Assembly (NCBI GenBank): GCA_937919015.1
Contig: CALFPN010000070.1
Location: forward strand, 1 to 23,471
Source: an uncultured Clostridia bacterium
GTDB lineage: Bacteria > Bacillota > Clostridia > Lachnospirales > Anaerotignaceae
Length of the DNA: 23,471 nucleotides
Direction of reading: 5' to 3'
The notes beneath the pieces are model-generated. The model did not search any database, was not told the origin of the DNA, and worked only from the letters and a program-made list of their open reading frames with translations. Shown piece by piece: positions 1 through 8,439 of this stretch. Within the stretch, counting starts at the first letter, position 1. Each line of letters starts with the position of its first letter. Made by a program: the position numbers and the translations under genes.

Positions 1-12
1 TCCTCTTTCCGT

Positions 13-741
13 TTAACGTCCTTTTGTTATCAGGACTGTCAGCGCAAATTTCGGCAAACGCATCATACGTCTCCAGCGTGTGGGCTGTGTGATGAGTCTA
101 TGGAACCATTCCAGACCAAGTTTCTGGAAAATCTTAGGTGCTCGTTTCACATTGCCTGCCATCACGTCAAAGCTGCCGCCAACACCAATGGCAACCTTCG
201 CATCGATCAGGCGCAGGTTATCATAGATCCATTTTTCCTGTTTGGGTGCCCCCAGTCCTACTAACAGTATGGACGGAGATTTCGCTTTTATGTCCTGAAT
301 GATACGCTTTTCTTCTTTTTCATCAAAATAGCCGTTATGAACACCGACCACTTTCAGACCGGGATATTTTTTCATCATCTTTCTGGCAGCTGTGGAAGCC
401 ACACCGGGTGCACCGCCAAAGAAATAAAAGGTATGCTCCGTTGCCGCCAGCTCAGCCATCAGGTTCTGTGTCAGGTCAAACCCCGCCACACGTTCTGTCA
501 GTCGGATTTCGCTGTATTTGGATGCCCAAACGATACCAACGCCGTCAGGCACCACCAGATCCGCCCCCTTCAGAATATCCATCAGAGCCTGATCCTTCTG
601 CGCTTCCATAACGATTTCCGGATTGGGTGTACAGATGATATGGCGTCCTTCTTCTGTCAGCAGACTTTTGGCCTTTGCCACCGCTTCCTCCATGGTCACC
701 GCATCGAAAGGTACGCCCAAAACATGAGTCAGTTTTCTCAT
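13..741 (-). CDS. WecG/TagA/CpsF family glycosyltransferase (GT26)
   Basis: Membrane-associated GT26 enzyme of 242 residues, the usual family length. These enzymes transfer an N-acetylhexosamine, typically ManNAc or ManNAcA, to a lipid-linked GlcNAc and so commit the carrier to a wall polymer. Visible family motifs are CTPNPEIVMEA near residue 38, VVPDGVGIVWAS near 63, ERVAGFDL near 84, FFGGAPG near 108, VGLGAPKQEKWI near 161 and GVGGSFDVMAGNVKRAP near 186, followed by the basic, amphipathic C-terminal tail that docks the enzyme on the membrane. The ATG has a GAGGGGG ribosome site 8 nt upstream. It is the last gene of the minus-strand polysaccharide operon inside the window, 15 nt after csaB. 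The bases after its stop include AGAGGA, possibly a ribosome site for another gene beyond the left edge. The family is clear; the exact sugar is not. Confidence 0.93.
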   Translation of the reverse strand: MRKLTHVLGVPFDAVTMEEAVAKAKSLLTEEGRHIICTPNPEIVMEAQKDQALMDILKGADLVVPDGVGIVWASKYSEIRLTERVAGFDLTQNLMAELAATEHTFYFFGGAPGVASTAARKMMKKYPGLKVVGVHNGYFDEKEEKRIIQDIKAKSPSILLVGLGAPKQEKWIYDNLRLIDAKVAIGVGGSFDVMAGNVKRAPKIFQKLGLEWFHRLITQPTRWRRMMRLPKFALTVLITKGR

Positions 742-756
742 TTTAAATACCCCCTC

Positions 757-3000
757 TTATTTTTTCACACGCTCCAGCAGCTTCGCCAGATATTTTTCAT
801 TTCTGTGTGCCATCTTTTCCAGTTCTGTTTCTTTGTCGCCCAGTTTTTCCACATAGGCCTCTTTGTTGCGAATTACGTCATCCACATATTCCAGTGTTTT
901 CACAGGATCAAATTCCTTCAGATTGCCGCCGCTGGGCATATCCAGTTTCTTCAGATAATATTCGATCTTCGGGTCATAGACAAAGCCGATAAGCGGTACA
1001 CATTGTTTTGCCGCAAAGATCAGGGTATGCAGGCGCATGCTCAGAATAAAGTCTGCTTGGGAAATAATACCCATCACTTCATAAGGAGAATGGTTGTTCT
1101 TCAGAATATATGCATTCTGTTTCATCTGCGCGCGCACCTTTTCGCTGACAATGATATCATTGGGCATCTGCATGCCGAGGAACACAATATTTCTGTCGTA
1201 TTTTTCTACGATGGTATCGCACATGTGGGCAAATCTGTCGATAAACTTATCCATGTCCTTCCACTTCCGTACGGAAACCACCACAATGGGTTTATCCAGA
1301 GGTACCCCTTCCGCCTGCAACAGCTCACGGGATGCTTTCTCATCGATGCCGTTCATGGTAAAAGCAGGATCGGCCGTCACAAAACACTTCTTCGGATTCA
1401 CGCCCATTGACAGCAGCTCTTCATAAGAATTTTCTTCTCGCAATGTGATAAGGTCTGCCCGATTCACTACCTGTTTTACCAGACGGCGGTTGCGCTTGCC
1501 GGAAACAGGGCCGATGCCGTTGGCATACAGCATCACCTTCTTACGCAGCAGCTTCGCCATCACCGTGATGGAAAGATAGTACATCAGAGAGCGGGTGGAA
1601 GTGCTGTCCTGCAGCAAAGAGCCACCGCCGGAAAGAAGCACATCACAATTGCGGATGGCATGGAACACATCCCGCAGTCCAAAACGATATACCGCTTCAA
1701 TACCGTATTTTTTCTTTGTTTCTTCCGGTTTGTTGGACAATACGGTAATATGGTAATTTTCCCCCATCTGCTGGATATTCTTATGCATGGAAAGCATGAT
1801 GGCTTCATCCCCTGTGTTATTGAAGCCATAGTAACCGCTCATCACCACATGATACTGAGGTACTCTTGTTTCTTTATATGCCGCATGATAGGCATCTACG
1901 CAGTCTCCTGCCATTTTTGTTACAGAATAATATTCAAAAATGACTTCTCTGCCATAAGCACCCATAGCTTTGCGTTCTTCTTCCGTCATTTCGTTGAAGG
2001 CATGGACAACATCACGGAACAGCAGCTCTTCCCTGGACATTTCGCAGCCGCGGCAGCAGAAATTGTTTTCCTGGGCCAGTTCCAGCTTTTCCCTGCCAAA
2101 GAGACCGATATAGCCTTCGTTGCCGGCAACCACAACGGGTTTTTCTGCCGCCATAGCTTCCAGAGCCGCACGGCTTACGCCCACGAATACATCTGCCACA
2201 GACACCAGTTCGTTGATATCGGTTCTGCCGCCGGTCATGGTGATACATTCTCTGCCGATGACAGCATTCACTTCTTTTGTCTTTTCCACCAGTTCATCAT
2301 ATACATCGCCGCCGCCAACAATGAGCATTCTCAGACCGGGGATAGCCTTCGCCAGTTTGGGGCCCAGAGCGATCAGCTGTCTTGCCACCAAGGCACGGCT
2401 TTCATCCATACGGCTGACATAAACCAGTGTAGGTTCTTCTTCCTGCAGGCCAAATTCCGCACGCACTCGGCTCTGGTCTGTGTTAGGAGAAAATTTTTCT
2501 GTATCGATACCGTTAATGGTCACGAAAATATCCTCGTAACGCACACGATAGTTTTCCATTAGATATTCACGGATATCATCACTGACCGCTACAACCTTCT
2601 GGCCCCAGTTGGTCAGGTATTTCAGCCCCATCCCTGTGTAAAATACCCAGTGGGCAGAGGTTACAAAAGTAAAGGCATCCTTCATTCTTTTCTTCAAAAG
2701 ACCGCAGACAAAGCTGGGAATTCTGGCATGGGAATGAACAATATCCACTTTTTCCTTTTTGATGACCCTTTTCAGAATGAAATAGGAACGAATCATTTTG
2801 AATACATTTCTCTGGTTCAGGGGCGCATAATAATGGCGAATACCAACCTCAGCCAGTTCCTTTTCGTACACACCGCCGTTGGAAGCAACGATGATGTCAT
2901 AGCCCTGTTTTTTCAATTCCTTGGAAAGCTCTACCACATGGGTTTCCGCCCCACCGATCTCCAGACCCATCAAAACCATCAGAATCTTATATTTTTTCAT
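757..3000 (-). CDS. csaB: Fusion protein: GT4 glycosyltransferase + CsaB polysaccharide pyruvyl transferase
   Basis: Two enzymes in one 747-residue chain. Residues 1-380 are a GT4 (GT-B) glycosyltransferase: GLEIGGAETHV at 12-22, VDIVHSHAR at 85-93, a VSRMDESR hinge near 195 and SRAALEAMAAEKPVVV near 276. Only the second Glu of the usual E-x7-E motif is present (E281); Val is at the first position. Residues 383-747 are a polysaccharide pyruvyl transferase of the CsaB type: GYYGFNNTGDEA at 389-400, LLSGGGSLLQD near 455, ANGIGPVSGK, TADPAFTM, SMRLHTLIFA and FVYDPKIEYYLKKL. CsaB adds ketal pyruvate to secondary cell-wall polymer, the ligand bound by SLH-domain surface proteins. The ATG has GGAGGG 6 nt upstream and lies 14 nt after the preceding DUF4330 gene. 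A cysteine cluster (C315, C316, C319) in the glycosyltransferase half is unusual. Domain calls are firm; whether the first half is catalytically active is open. Confidence 0.9.
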   Translation of the reverse strand: MKKYKILMVLMGLEIGGAETHVVELSKELKKQGYDIIVASNGGVYEKELAEVGIRHYYAPLNQRNVFKMIRSYFILKRVIKKEKVDIVHSHARIPSFVCGLLKKRMKDAFTFVTSAHWVFYTGMGLKYLTNWGQKVVAVSDDIREYLMENYRVRYEDIFVTINGIDTEKFSPNTDQSRVRAEFGLQEEEPTLVYVSRMDESRALVARQLIALGPKLAKAIPGLRMLIVGGGDVYDELVEKTKEVNAVIGRECITMTGGRTDINELVSVADVFVGVSRAALEAMAAEKPVVVAGNEGYIGLFGREKLELAQENNFCCRGCEMSREELLFRDVVHAFNEMTEEERKAMGAYGREVIFEYYSVTKMAGDCVDAYHAAYKETRVPQYHVVMSGYYGFNNTGDEAIMLSMHKNIQQMGENYHITVLSNKPEETKKKYGIEAVYRFGLRDVFHAIRNCDVLLSGGGSLLQDSTSTRSLMYYLSITVMAKLLRKKVMLYANGIGPVSGKRNRRLVKQVVNRADLITLREENSYEELLSMGVNPKKCFVTADPAFTMNGIDEKASRELLQAEGVPLDKPIVVVSVRKWKDMDKFIDRFAHMCDTIVEKYDRNIVFLGMQMPNDIIVSEKVRAQMKQNAYILKNNHSPYEVMGIISQADFILSMRLHTLIFAAKQCVPLIGFVYDPKIEYYLKKLDMPSGGNLKEFDPVKTLEYVDDVIRNKEAYVEKLGDKETELEKMAHRNEKYLAKLLERVKK

Positions 3001-3014
3001 GTTTCACCCTCCCA

Positions 3015-3491
3015 TCATTCGCCGATGCTTGTCACTTTAATCACGGGTTTCGCATATTTTGTCACTGTGTTCATTTCAGAGTTTGTTTTCAGTTCCACAA
3101 TCCCCTCTACAAAATAACCTTCTTCTTTTTCCATCACAGGGCCTTCAATCGTCAGGCTGATGCTGTAATAATCAGGATATTCCACCTGCTTTATACTGCC
3201 ATCTGCCGCAAGCACGCCTTTTTTGTAGGGCTTATGGCTCACCTCTGTAATGGTACCGATACAGATGCCTGTTTTCTCATCGAAGATTTTGTCTCCTTCA
3301 TGCAGAGCATTGACCGTGGGCATACGCACTTCGTCGATAAAGGCAGTGATGGTTCTGGGTTCCGCTGCATCACTGACCCCCGCAGCCTCGTTTTTATTTA
3401 CCACGCCGAATTTAAACACCGCCAGTGCCGCCAAAGCAACAATCACTACAAGAATGAGGATATCCACAATATTTGGTTTTCTCTTTGCCAT
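3015..3491 (-). CDS. DUF4330-type single-pass membrane protein (second of a tandem pair)
   Basis: A 158-residue protein with a short basic cytoplasmic N-terminus, one membrane helix at about residues 8-27 (IVDILILVVIVALAALAVF) and an extracellular beta-rich domain. It resembles DUF4330 proteins, whose molecular function is unknown and which recur in clostridial polysaccharide loci. It is a paralogue of the gene just upstream: both have an 'IVD-ILVV' helix and a later (S/Y)-x-TIEGP segment followed by a G-I-V-E/V core. An ATG 12 nt farther upstream is in frame, but the chosen ATG (3491) has GGTGAG 4 nt before it, whereas the upstream ATG directly abuts AAGGG. The chosen start leaves 1 nt after the stop of the preceding gene, so translational coupling is likely. 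Possible role (inference): a bitopic scaffold or accessory protein for polymer assembly. Confidence 0.8.
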   Translation of the reverse strand: MAKRKPNIVDILILVVIVALAALAVFKFGVVNKNEAAGVSDAAEPRTITAFIDEVRMPTVNALHEGDKIFDEKTGICIGTITEVSHKPYKKGVLAADGSIKQVEYPDYYSISLTIEGPVMEKEEGYFVEGIVELKTNSEMNTVTKYAKPVIKVTSIGE

Positions 3492-3492
3492 A

Positions 3493-3978
3493 TCACTCAC
3501 CATCCCTTACTTCTACCACGATGCCCTTGAAAGCATAGCCTTTGCCTTTGACATTCAGTTCCATCCCTGTTTTTACTGTTGTGCCGTTGACTGTGATATC
3601 TTTTTCCGTTTCCGTACCGGGGCCTTCGATGGTCACATAAATATTACTATAGCCTTCCACAGGCACTTTATGGAATTTGTTTGCACCCCTATCATAGACC
3701 GTTTCTGTAAAGGGCTCTGTCGCCACCTCTTTTACTGTTCCCAAATAAGCGGAAGTGGAGCTGTTGTAGGCATTGCCGCCTACCACAGGGAAATCCGCTG
3801 TTTCCTCCAGAACCTCCTGCCCCATGACAACATAGGAATAGGTCTTTGTTGCCGCTGTGTCCGCTTCGCCGCTGCCGCCCAGAAACATTTTTGCACCCAC
3901 TGCCGCTGCAGCGATAACCACCAAAATCAATATCATATCCACGATGTTGAACACACCGAATACTTTCTTACTTTTCAT
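3493..3978 (-). CDS. DUF4330-type single-pass membrane protein (first of a tandem pair)
   Basis: A 161-residue protein with a basic N-terminus, one transmembrane helix at about residues 14-33 (VDMILILVVIAAAAVGAKMF) and an extracellular domain. The domain contains AYLGTVKEVATEP and YVTIEGPGTE, the segments shared with its downstream neighbour. The fold looks like DUF4330; no catalytic motif is visible. Its ATG overlaps the stop of the glycosyltransferase before it as ATGA, and GGAGG sits 7 nt upstream inside that gene, so the two are translationally coupled. The pair sits between lipid-carrier glycosyltransferases and the pyruvyl transferase, which suggests a structural or export-related part in the polymer pathway, but function is unknown. 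Confidence 0.8.
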   Translation of the reverse strand: MKSKKVFGVFNIVDMILILVVIAAAAVGAKMFLGGSGEADTAATKTYSYVVMGQEVLEETADFPVVGGNAYNSSTSAYLGTVKEVATEPFTETVYDRGANKFHKVPVEGYSNIYVTIEGPGTETEKDITVNGTTVKTGMELNVKGKGYAFKGIVVEVRDGE

Positions 3979-5150
3979 TTTACTTCCTCCAGATAGAGTT
4001 TTTCGATACGCTTTGTCATCTGATCTGCCATAAACATGCTTTCCGCACGCTTTTTCGCATGTTCGCCGAACGCTTTGCGTTTTGCATCATCCGCCAGCAG
4101 TTCTTCCATACGTTCTGCCAATTTGTCACTGTCGCCCACAGAAACCAGATAACCTGTTTCGCCATGTTTGATGACTTCTCTGACACCGCCGCTGTCTGTG
4201 CCAATGGCAGGCACGCCTGCGATGTTGCTTTCAATGATAGACAGGCACAATGCCTCTGCCTTGGAAGTGATGACCGCAAGATCCAGTGCCGCTTCGATTT
4301 TTTCCACATCCTTCACAAAGCCTGTGAAGGTCACGTTTTCACTGATCCCCAGTTCCAGCACGCGTCTTTCCAGTTCTTCTCTCAAACTGCCGTCACCAAC
4401 AATGTAAAAGCGTACATCCTTTCGATTTTCCAGCACATTCTGGGCCGCCAGCAGAAAGGTTTCGTGGTCTTTCACTTCTTCCAATCTTGCCACCATACCC
4501 ACTGCCTTTTCGCCCGCCTTGCCGCCGTAGGACTGCAGAAGGGCTGCCTTTTCTTCTGCGGAAGGAATGGCAATGGGTTCGATGCCGTTATATACCACGA
4601 CGATCTGTTCGGGACTTGTGCCGGCATGGACCATACTTCTGCGTACCGCGCGGCTGACCGCAATGATCTTATCGCTGAACGCCGCATTCACTTCTCTGCG
4701 CACCAGTTTCTTGGGCAGAAGGCCGGGGGCAGATTCCATGCAATGTTTTGTGTTGAAAATAGAAGGTACGAAAGCTGCCTTTGCCGCCATTCTTGCTGTC
4801 ATGCTGGCATGGGTATGCACAATATCCGGCTTTTCTTCTTTGAACAACTGCACCAATGCTTTCATAGCTTTTTTATCGAAGGACTTGTCCTCCATTTCTT
4901 CCATGGCAATCACAGGCACATCCAAAGCCTTTACCGCCTCCACCAGCAGGCTGTCATGGGGCAGCACTACCTTCGCTTCAAACGTATTCCTGTCATGATA
5001 TTTCAGATAATACAGCAGCCATCTTCCTGCGCCGCCGATATTTCTATCTGTCAAAACGTGGAGGACTTTCATTTTCTCCCCTGTCTGTTCTTTTTTTTTC
5101 GCCAGCTTTTTTGTCAGTTTTTCTTTTTTCTCCATCAGCTTTTCTTTCAT
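3975..5150 (-). CDS. GT4 family glycosyltransferase
   Basis: A 391-residue cytoplasmic retaining GT-B glycosyltransferase, presumed to extend the lipid-linked repeat unit of the surface polymer. Motifs: LTDRNIGGAGRWLLYY near residue 33, DIVHTHASMTARMAAK near 109, VYNGIEPI near 187, VGMVARLEEVKDHETFL near 217, FYIVGDGSLREEL near 247 and the donor-site pair in SKAEALCLSIIESNIAGVPAIGTDSGGVREVI (both Glu of E-x7-E visible). The first 26 residues are a Lys/Glu-rich extension, probably a helix. GGGGGAG 8 nt before the first ATG supports that start, and ATGA overlaps the upstream murJ-fusion stop. A second in-frame ATG at residue 27 (MKVLHVL, the normal family start) also has GGGGAG close by, so a shorter product is possible. 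Sugar and linkage cannot be read from sequence. Confidence 0.9.
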   Translation of the reverse strand: MKEKLMEKKEKLTKKLAKKKEQTGEKMKVLHVLTDRNIGGAGRWLLYYLKYHDRNTFEAKVVLPHDSLLVEAVKALDVPVIAMEEMEDKSFDKKAMKALVQLFKEEKPDIVHTHASMTARMAAKAAFVPSIFNTKHCMESAPGLLPKKLVRREVNAAFSDKIIAVSRAVRRSMVHAGTSPEQIVVVYNGIEPIAIPSAEEKAALLQSYGGKAGEKAVGMVARLEEVKDHETFLLAAQNVLENRKDVRFYIVGDGSLREELERRVLELGISENVTFTGFVKDVEKIEAALDLAVITSKAEALCLSIIESNIAGVPAIGTDSGGVREVIKHGETGYLVSVGDSDKLAERMEELLADDAKRKAFGEHAKKRAESMFMADQMTKRIEKLYLEEVK

Positions 5151-8100
5151 TTTTCATTCTCCCCCTTTTCTCTTTCGTTCATTTTCATACCGACTCTGAC
5201 TGCCGCCATACCCAGACCGATAAAGCACCAGAAGAAGAGTACGATTTTATAATCAAACCACAGATGGTCCGTAATGCCCTGTAACAGCAAACCGCCGAAG
5301 CCGCCGAACACAGCCCCCAGCAGGAATCGGAACCGCTTCGGCACTGCCCGCATGGAACTGTACAGTTTCTGGAAGAAGAAAAGAAACAGCAATACCAGAA
5401 TACTGAAGCCTACCACACCCAGTTCAATGAATTCCTGCAGGAACAGGTTATGGGAATGATATGCATTGGCCGCCTCCAAAGAGAACAGCGGATAGATCTG
5501 ATTGAATGCCCCGATCCCGATGCCTGTCTGCCAGTAATGCCCGATGATGTCAAGGGATGCACTGTAGATGGACATACGGTACAGGGAAGAAGAGTCGCTC
5601 ATGGTAACGGAGCTTGCCAGTCTTGCCCACAGGCTTGCAGGCAGGATAAAAGGCATCAGCAGCAAAAGCACGATCCCCAGAGGGATAAGTCTCTTTTCAG
5701 AAAGCAGAACGAACAGCCCCGCAGAGAACATCAACCCCAGCATAGCACCACGGGAACCGGTCGCCACCAGCCCAAGGCAGATGACCCCGAAGCAGGCAGT
5801 ATAATACAGCTTACCGAACCAATTTCTCATTTTCCACATCATTCCTGCCGCCAGAGAACCAACCAAAATCAGGTATTCCCCCAGAACGTTCGGGTTTGTG
5901 AAAGTTGCATAGGCTCTTGTTTTGATATCAAAGCTTTCTGCATCGACCCACGCCGCGTCCATTTCCACACCCACGATATACTGATATACCGCATAAAGGG
6001 CGATCAATGCACCCATACTGATGAGCACCCACAGCACGAAGTCCAGTTTTTCCTCCGTATCCACAGCGTCCTTTGCCACAAAGAATACTGCCATCAGGAT
6101 CAGGAACAACGCCATGGAAAGGAGGGCTGCGGGGAAAGCATAGCTGGTCGTGCCCGCATACAGGATACAGACTGCAAACAACCCCAGAAGGACACTGACC
6201 ATCGTTGTTTTCTGGGCTTTCACCCTGCCCAGAAACAGCTGCACAAAGTACAGCAAAAATGTTCCCAACACAAGCACCGCCAGAAGCATGGTAGGCAAAA
6301 CGGGAATGGCTGCCACGATCGCCGCCAGACACAAAATCAGGAAATTCTGATTAAACAGGCGGAAAATAAAACTTTCCCCCATAGCCGCCGCAAAAGCGTT
6401 GTTTCTTCTGCGCACCGCCATTCCGCTCCAGTGGGTCAGGTTTCTCCAGAAGCGGGGCAGGATGCCTCTGTCTGTATGGAGATACTTGTCCCAGTCAGCT
6501 CTGAAGAAGTTCAGGATGGCACTGCCTTCAAAGGCATTGGCCCAGCTTCTGCAGATTTTTGCCCAGATGCCGCCGACAATACTGTCTGTCCAAAAAACCG
6601 CCAGAATGTTCCAGATTCTTTCAATGAAACGGAAGCAGAAACTATCTTCAATTAAGAAAGATATCTTTTCGATCATAGAATAGGTTCTCCGTTTTCTTCT
6701 CTTTCTCACCACGGGAACAGCCTCCGCCGTTTCACCGCCCTTTCCTCTGCCGAGGATCTTTTTCACCATATCAAATACAAAATCGCTTTCTTCGATTTTG
6801 AGAAGTTTCGCAAATACCATATAGGACACTACGCCCACGCCGCCGCAGATGCAAAGCAGAAGGATCTGCCCCAGAAGTCTGCCGGTCAGAGGGTTCAGGA
6901 TATATCTGCAACCCAAAACAAGTACCAGCATACCGACCGCCGCCAAAATCATTTTTGCGATCTGCCCGATCAAAGATTTATCCAGAATATCTGGATACTG
7001 CTTCACCGCAGGCACCATCAGCACCAGTGCCGCCGCTGTAGAAGAAACAGCCGCCGCCAATGCCAAGCCGCCAATACCCATAGGCTTCAACAGTAGTGCA
7101 CATAATGCTGCATTGATGACGATGGAAACCAGACCGGAATAAAATGGTGTTTTCCCATCCTGATTTGCATAGAATGCTCTGCTCAGGATATTCTGCACCC
7201 CATAACCAACCATGCCCAAAGCAAAGAAGAACAATGCCGCAGAGGTCAGCTCCGTCGCCAGATGGTCAAATTCACCGCGTTTGTAAATCAGTGTTACCAC
7301 AGGCTCCGCCAGAGCCATCAGCCCCACTGTCATGGGGATCAGCAGGAAAATCATGGCTTTCAGTGTCCCTCTGACTGCCAGACCAAATTCCTTTTTATCT
7401 TCTGTCATGCGGGAAAATTTCGGAAATACCATATTGGCAATGGCCAGAACAAATACACCCACGATAATGGTATAAAGGTTGTTGGCATATTCCAGTGTCG
7501 TAACCCCCAACTTCCCATTTGTTACACTTCCACTGGATAACTGAGAAGCAAAACGGGTATTCACCAGAAAATTGATGGGCTGGATCCATGTGCTGACCAT
7601 CACGGGCAGCATCAGTTTGCCAATTTTTTTCAGCCCTTCATCTTGAAAATGAAAATCCGGCTTATAATAATATCCTTTTTTACACAAAGCAGGAATCTGA
7701 ATGACCGCCTGCATCAGCCAGCCAATGAGGAAGGCGATGGTCAGGCCGTACACCCCGAATTTATCGTTGAACAGGATGTAGTAAACGATGAGGATACCGT
7801 TGGATGCTACGCTCAACGCCGCAGGAATATTGAATTCATCCAAAGACTGCAAAATACCCACAAAGGAGAAGGCCACAGCCGTAAACAGCATGGTGGGAAA
7901 CAGCATTCTTAACAGTTCCACACAGAGGGCCATTGTTTCCGCATCAAAACCGGGTGCAACCAATCCTGCCACAGGCTTCGCCAGCAGCATACACAGAACC
8001 GTAATGGTCAGTGTCACCGTAGAAATCACCGTAATAAAACGATTCGCCAGTCTGTAAGCCTCTTCTTTTCCATACTTCTGCAGATATTCCACGAAAACAG

Positions 8101-8311
8101 GAATAAAACTGGCAGAGATGGCCGATGCAAAGATCACATCAAAGAAGGTACGCGGGATACGGCTTGCGGTCAGAAATGCTGCCGCTTCCATCCCTGTAGC
8201 ATAGTTTGCCGCCAGAAGCTGTTCTCGTACCAGTCCCAATATTTTCCCAAACAGGGTGATCAACATCATAAAACTGACGGTCTTTACCGCCTGATTGCCT
8301 TTTTCCGACAT
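5147..8311 (-). CDS. murJ: Fusion protein: MurJ-type lipid-linked oligosaccharide flippase + Wzy/O-antigen ligase-like enzyme
   Basis: A 1054-residue integral membrane protein, about twice the length of MurJ. Residues 1-510 are a MurJ/MviN flippase of the MOP superfamily: FGKILGLVREQLLAANY at 21-37, ASRIPRTFFDVIFASAISASFIPVF at 49-73 and LSRAFYANQDGKTPFY near 376-391, with conserved Arg at 29 and 51. A cytoplasmic linker at about 510-645 includes a basic patch (VRKRRKRR, 535-542) and several amphipathic aromatic stretches. Residues 650-1040 are a polytopic Wzy_C/O-antigen ligase domain: TNPNVLGEYL at 805-814, TGSRGAMLG at 851-859, GIGIGAF at 930-936 and HSHNLFLQEFIELGVVG at 952-968. Such enzymes polymerise or ligate undecaprenyl-linked glycans outside the membrane. 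AGGAG sits 7 nt before the ATG. First gene of the operon; its promoter and a leader hairpin lie upstream. The reading frame is uninterrupted, so this is a real fusion unless there is an assembly error. Confidence 0.92.
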   Translation of the reverse strand: MSEKGNQAVKTVSFMMLITLFGKILGLVREQLLAANYATGMEAAAFLTASRIPRTFFDVIFASAISASFIPVFVEYLQKYGKEEAYRLANRFITVISTVTLTITVLCMLLAKPVAGLVAPGFDAETMALCVELLRMLFPTMLFTAVAFSFVGILQSLDEFNIPAALSVASNGILIVYYILFNDKFGVYGLTIAFLIGWLMQAVIQIPALCKKGYYYKPDFHFQDEGLKKIGKLMLPVMVSTWIQPINFLVNTRFASQLSSGSVTNGKLGVTTLEYANNLYTIIVGVFVLAIANMVFPKFSRMTEDKKEFGLAVRGTLKAMIFLLIPMTVGLMALAEPVVTLIYKRGEFDHLATELTSAALFFFALGMVGYGVQNILSRAFYANQDGKTPFYSGLVSIVINAALCALLLKPMGIGGLALAAAVSSTAAALVLMVPAVKQYPDILDKSLIGQIAKMILAAVGMLVLVLGCRYILNPLTGRLLGQILLLCICGGVGVVSYMVFAKLLKIEESDFVFDMVKKILGRGKGGETAEAVPVVRKRRKRRTYSMIEKISFLIEDSFCFRFIERIWNILAVFWTDSIVGGIWAKICRSWANAFEGSAILNFFRADWDKYLHTDRGILPRFWRNLTHWSGMAVRRRNNAFAAAMGESFIFRLFNQNFLILCLAAIVAAIPVLPTMLLAVLVLGTFLLYFVQLFLGRVKAQKTTMVSVLLGLFAVCILYAGTTSYAFPAALLSMALFLILMAVFFVAKDAVDTEEKLDFVLWVLISMGALIALYAVYQYIVGVEMDAAWVDAESFDIKTRAYATFTNPNVLGEYLILVGSLAAGMMWKMRNWFGKLYYTACFGVICLGLVATGSRGAMLGLMFSAGLFVLLSEKRLIPLGIVLLLLMPFILPASLWARLASSVTMSDSSSLYRMSIYSASLDIIGHYWQTGIGIGAFNQIYPLFSLEAANAYHSHNLFLQEFIELGVVGFSILVLLFLFFFQKLYSSMRAVPKRFRFLLGAVFGGFGGLLLQGITDHLWFDYKIVLFFWCFIGLGMAAVRVGMKMNEREKGENEK

Positions 8312-8353
8312 AACAAAACTCCTAAATCTATTTCCATTATTTTTTGCAATATA

Positions 8354-8381
8354 ATAAGGTGGGCATCATAACCCACCTTAT
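8354..8381 (-). terminator. Hairpin between the phosphodiester glycosidase and the polysaccharide operon
   Basis: A perfect 10-bp inverted repeat, ATAAGGTGGG (8354-8363) and CCCACCTTAT (8372-8381), with an 8-nt loop. On the minus strand it is followed by TTATATT, only a moderate U-tract. It is probably the terminator of the upstream glycosidase gene, but it also lies directly downstream of a candidate promoter and so could form the 5' end of the operon mRNA. Confidence 0.6.
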
Positions 8382-8410
8382 ATAGTACCTCATTATACAG
8401 TTTTTTACAA
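8382..8410 (-). promoter_or_regulatory. Candidate sigma-A promoter of the polysaccharide operon
   Basis: On the minus strand TTGTAA (8405-8410) is followed after 17 nt by TACTAT (8382-8387). An even better -10 hexamer, TATAAT, lies at 8392-8397 within that spacer but lacks a good -35 at 17 nt. Either would start transcription at or just before the 8354-8381 hairpin and read into murJ at 8311. Confidence 0.5.
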
Positions 8411-8439
8411 GGAAACCGCCGCATTTTGAATCTTAATTT

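Noticed and set aside
4059..5252. 397-codon plus-strand open frame opposite the GT4 gene
   Set aside because: Low-complexity Phe/His/Cys composition and antisense to a clear glycosyltransferase.
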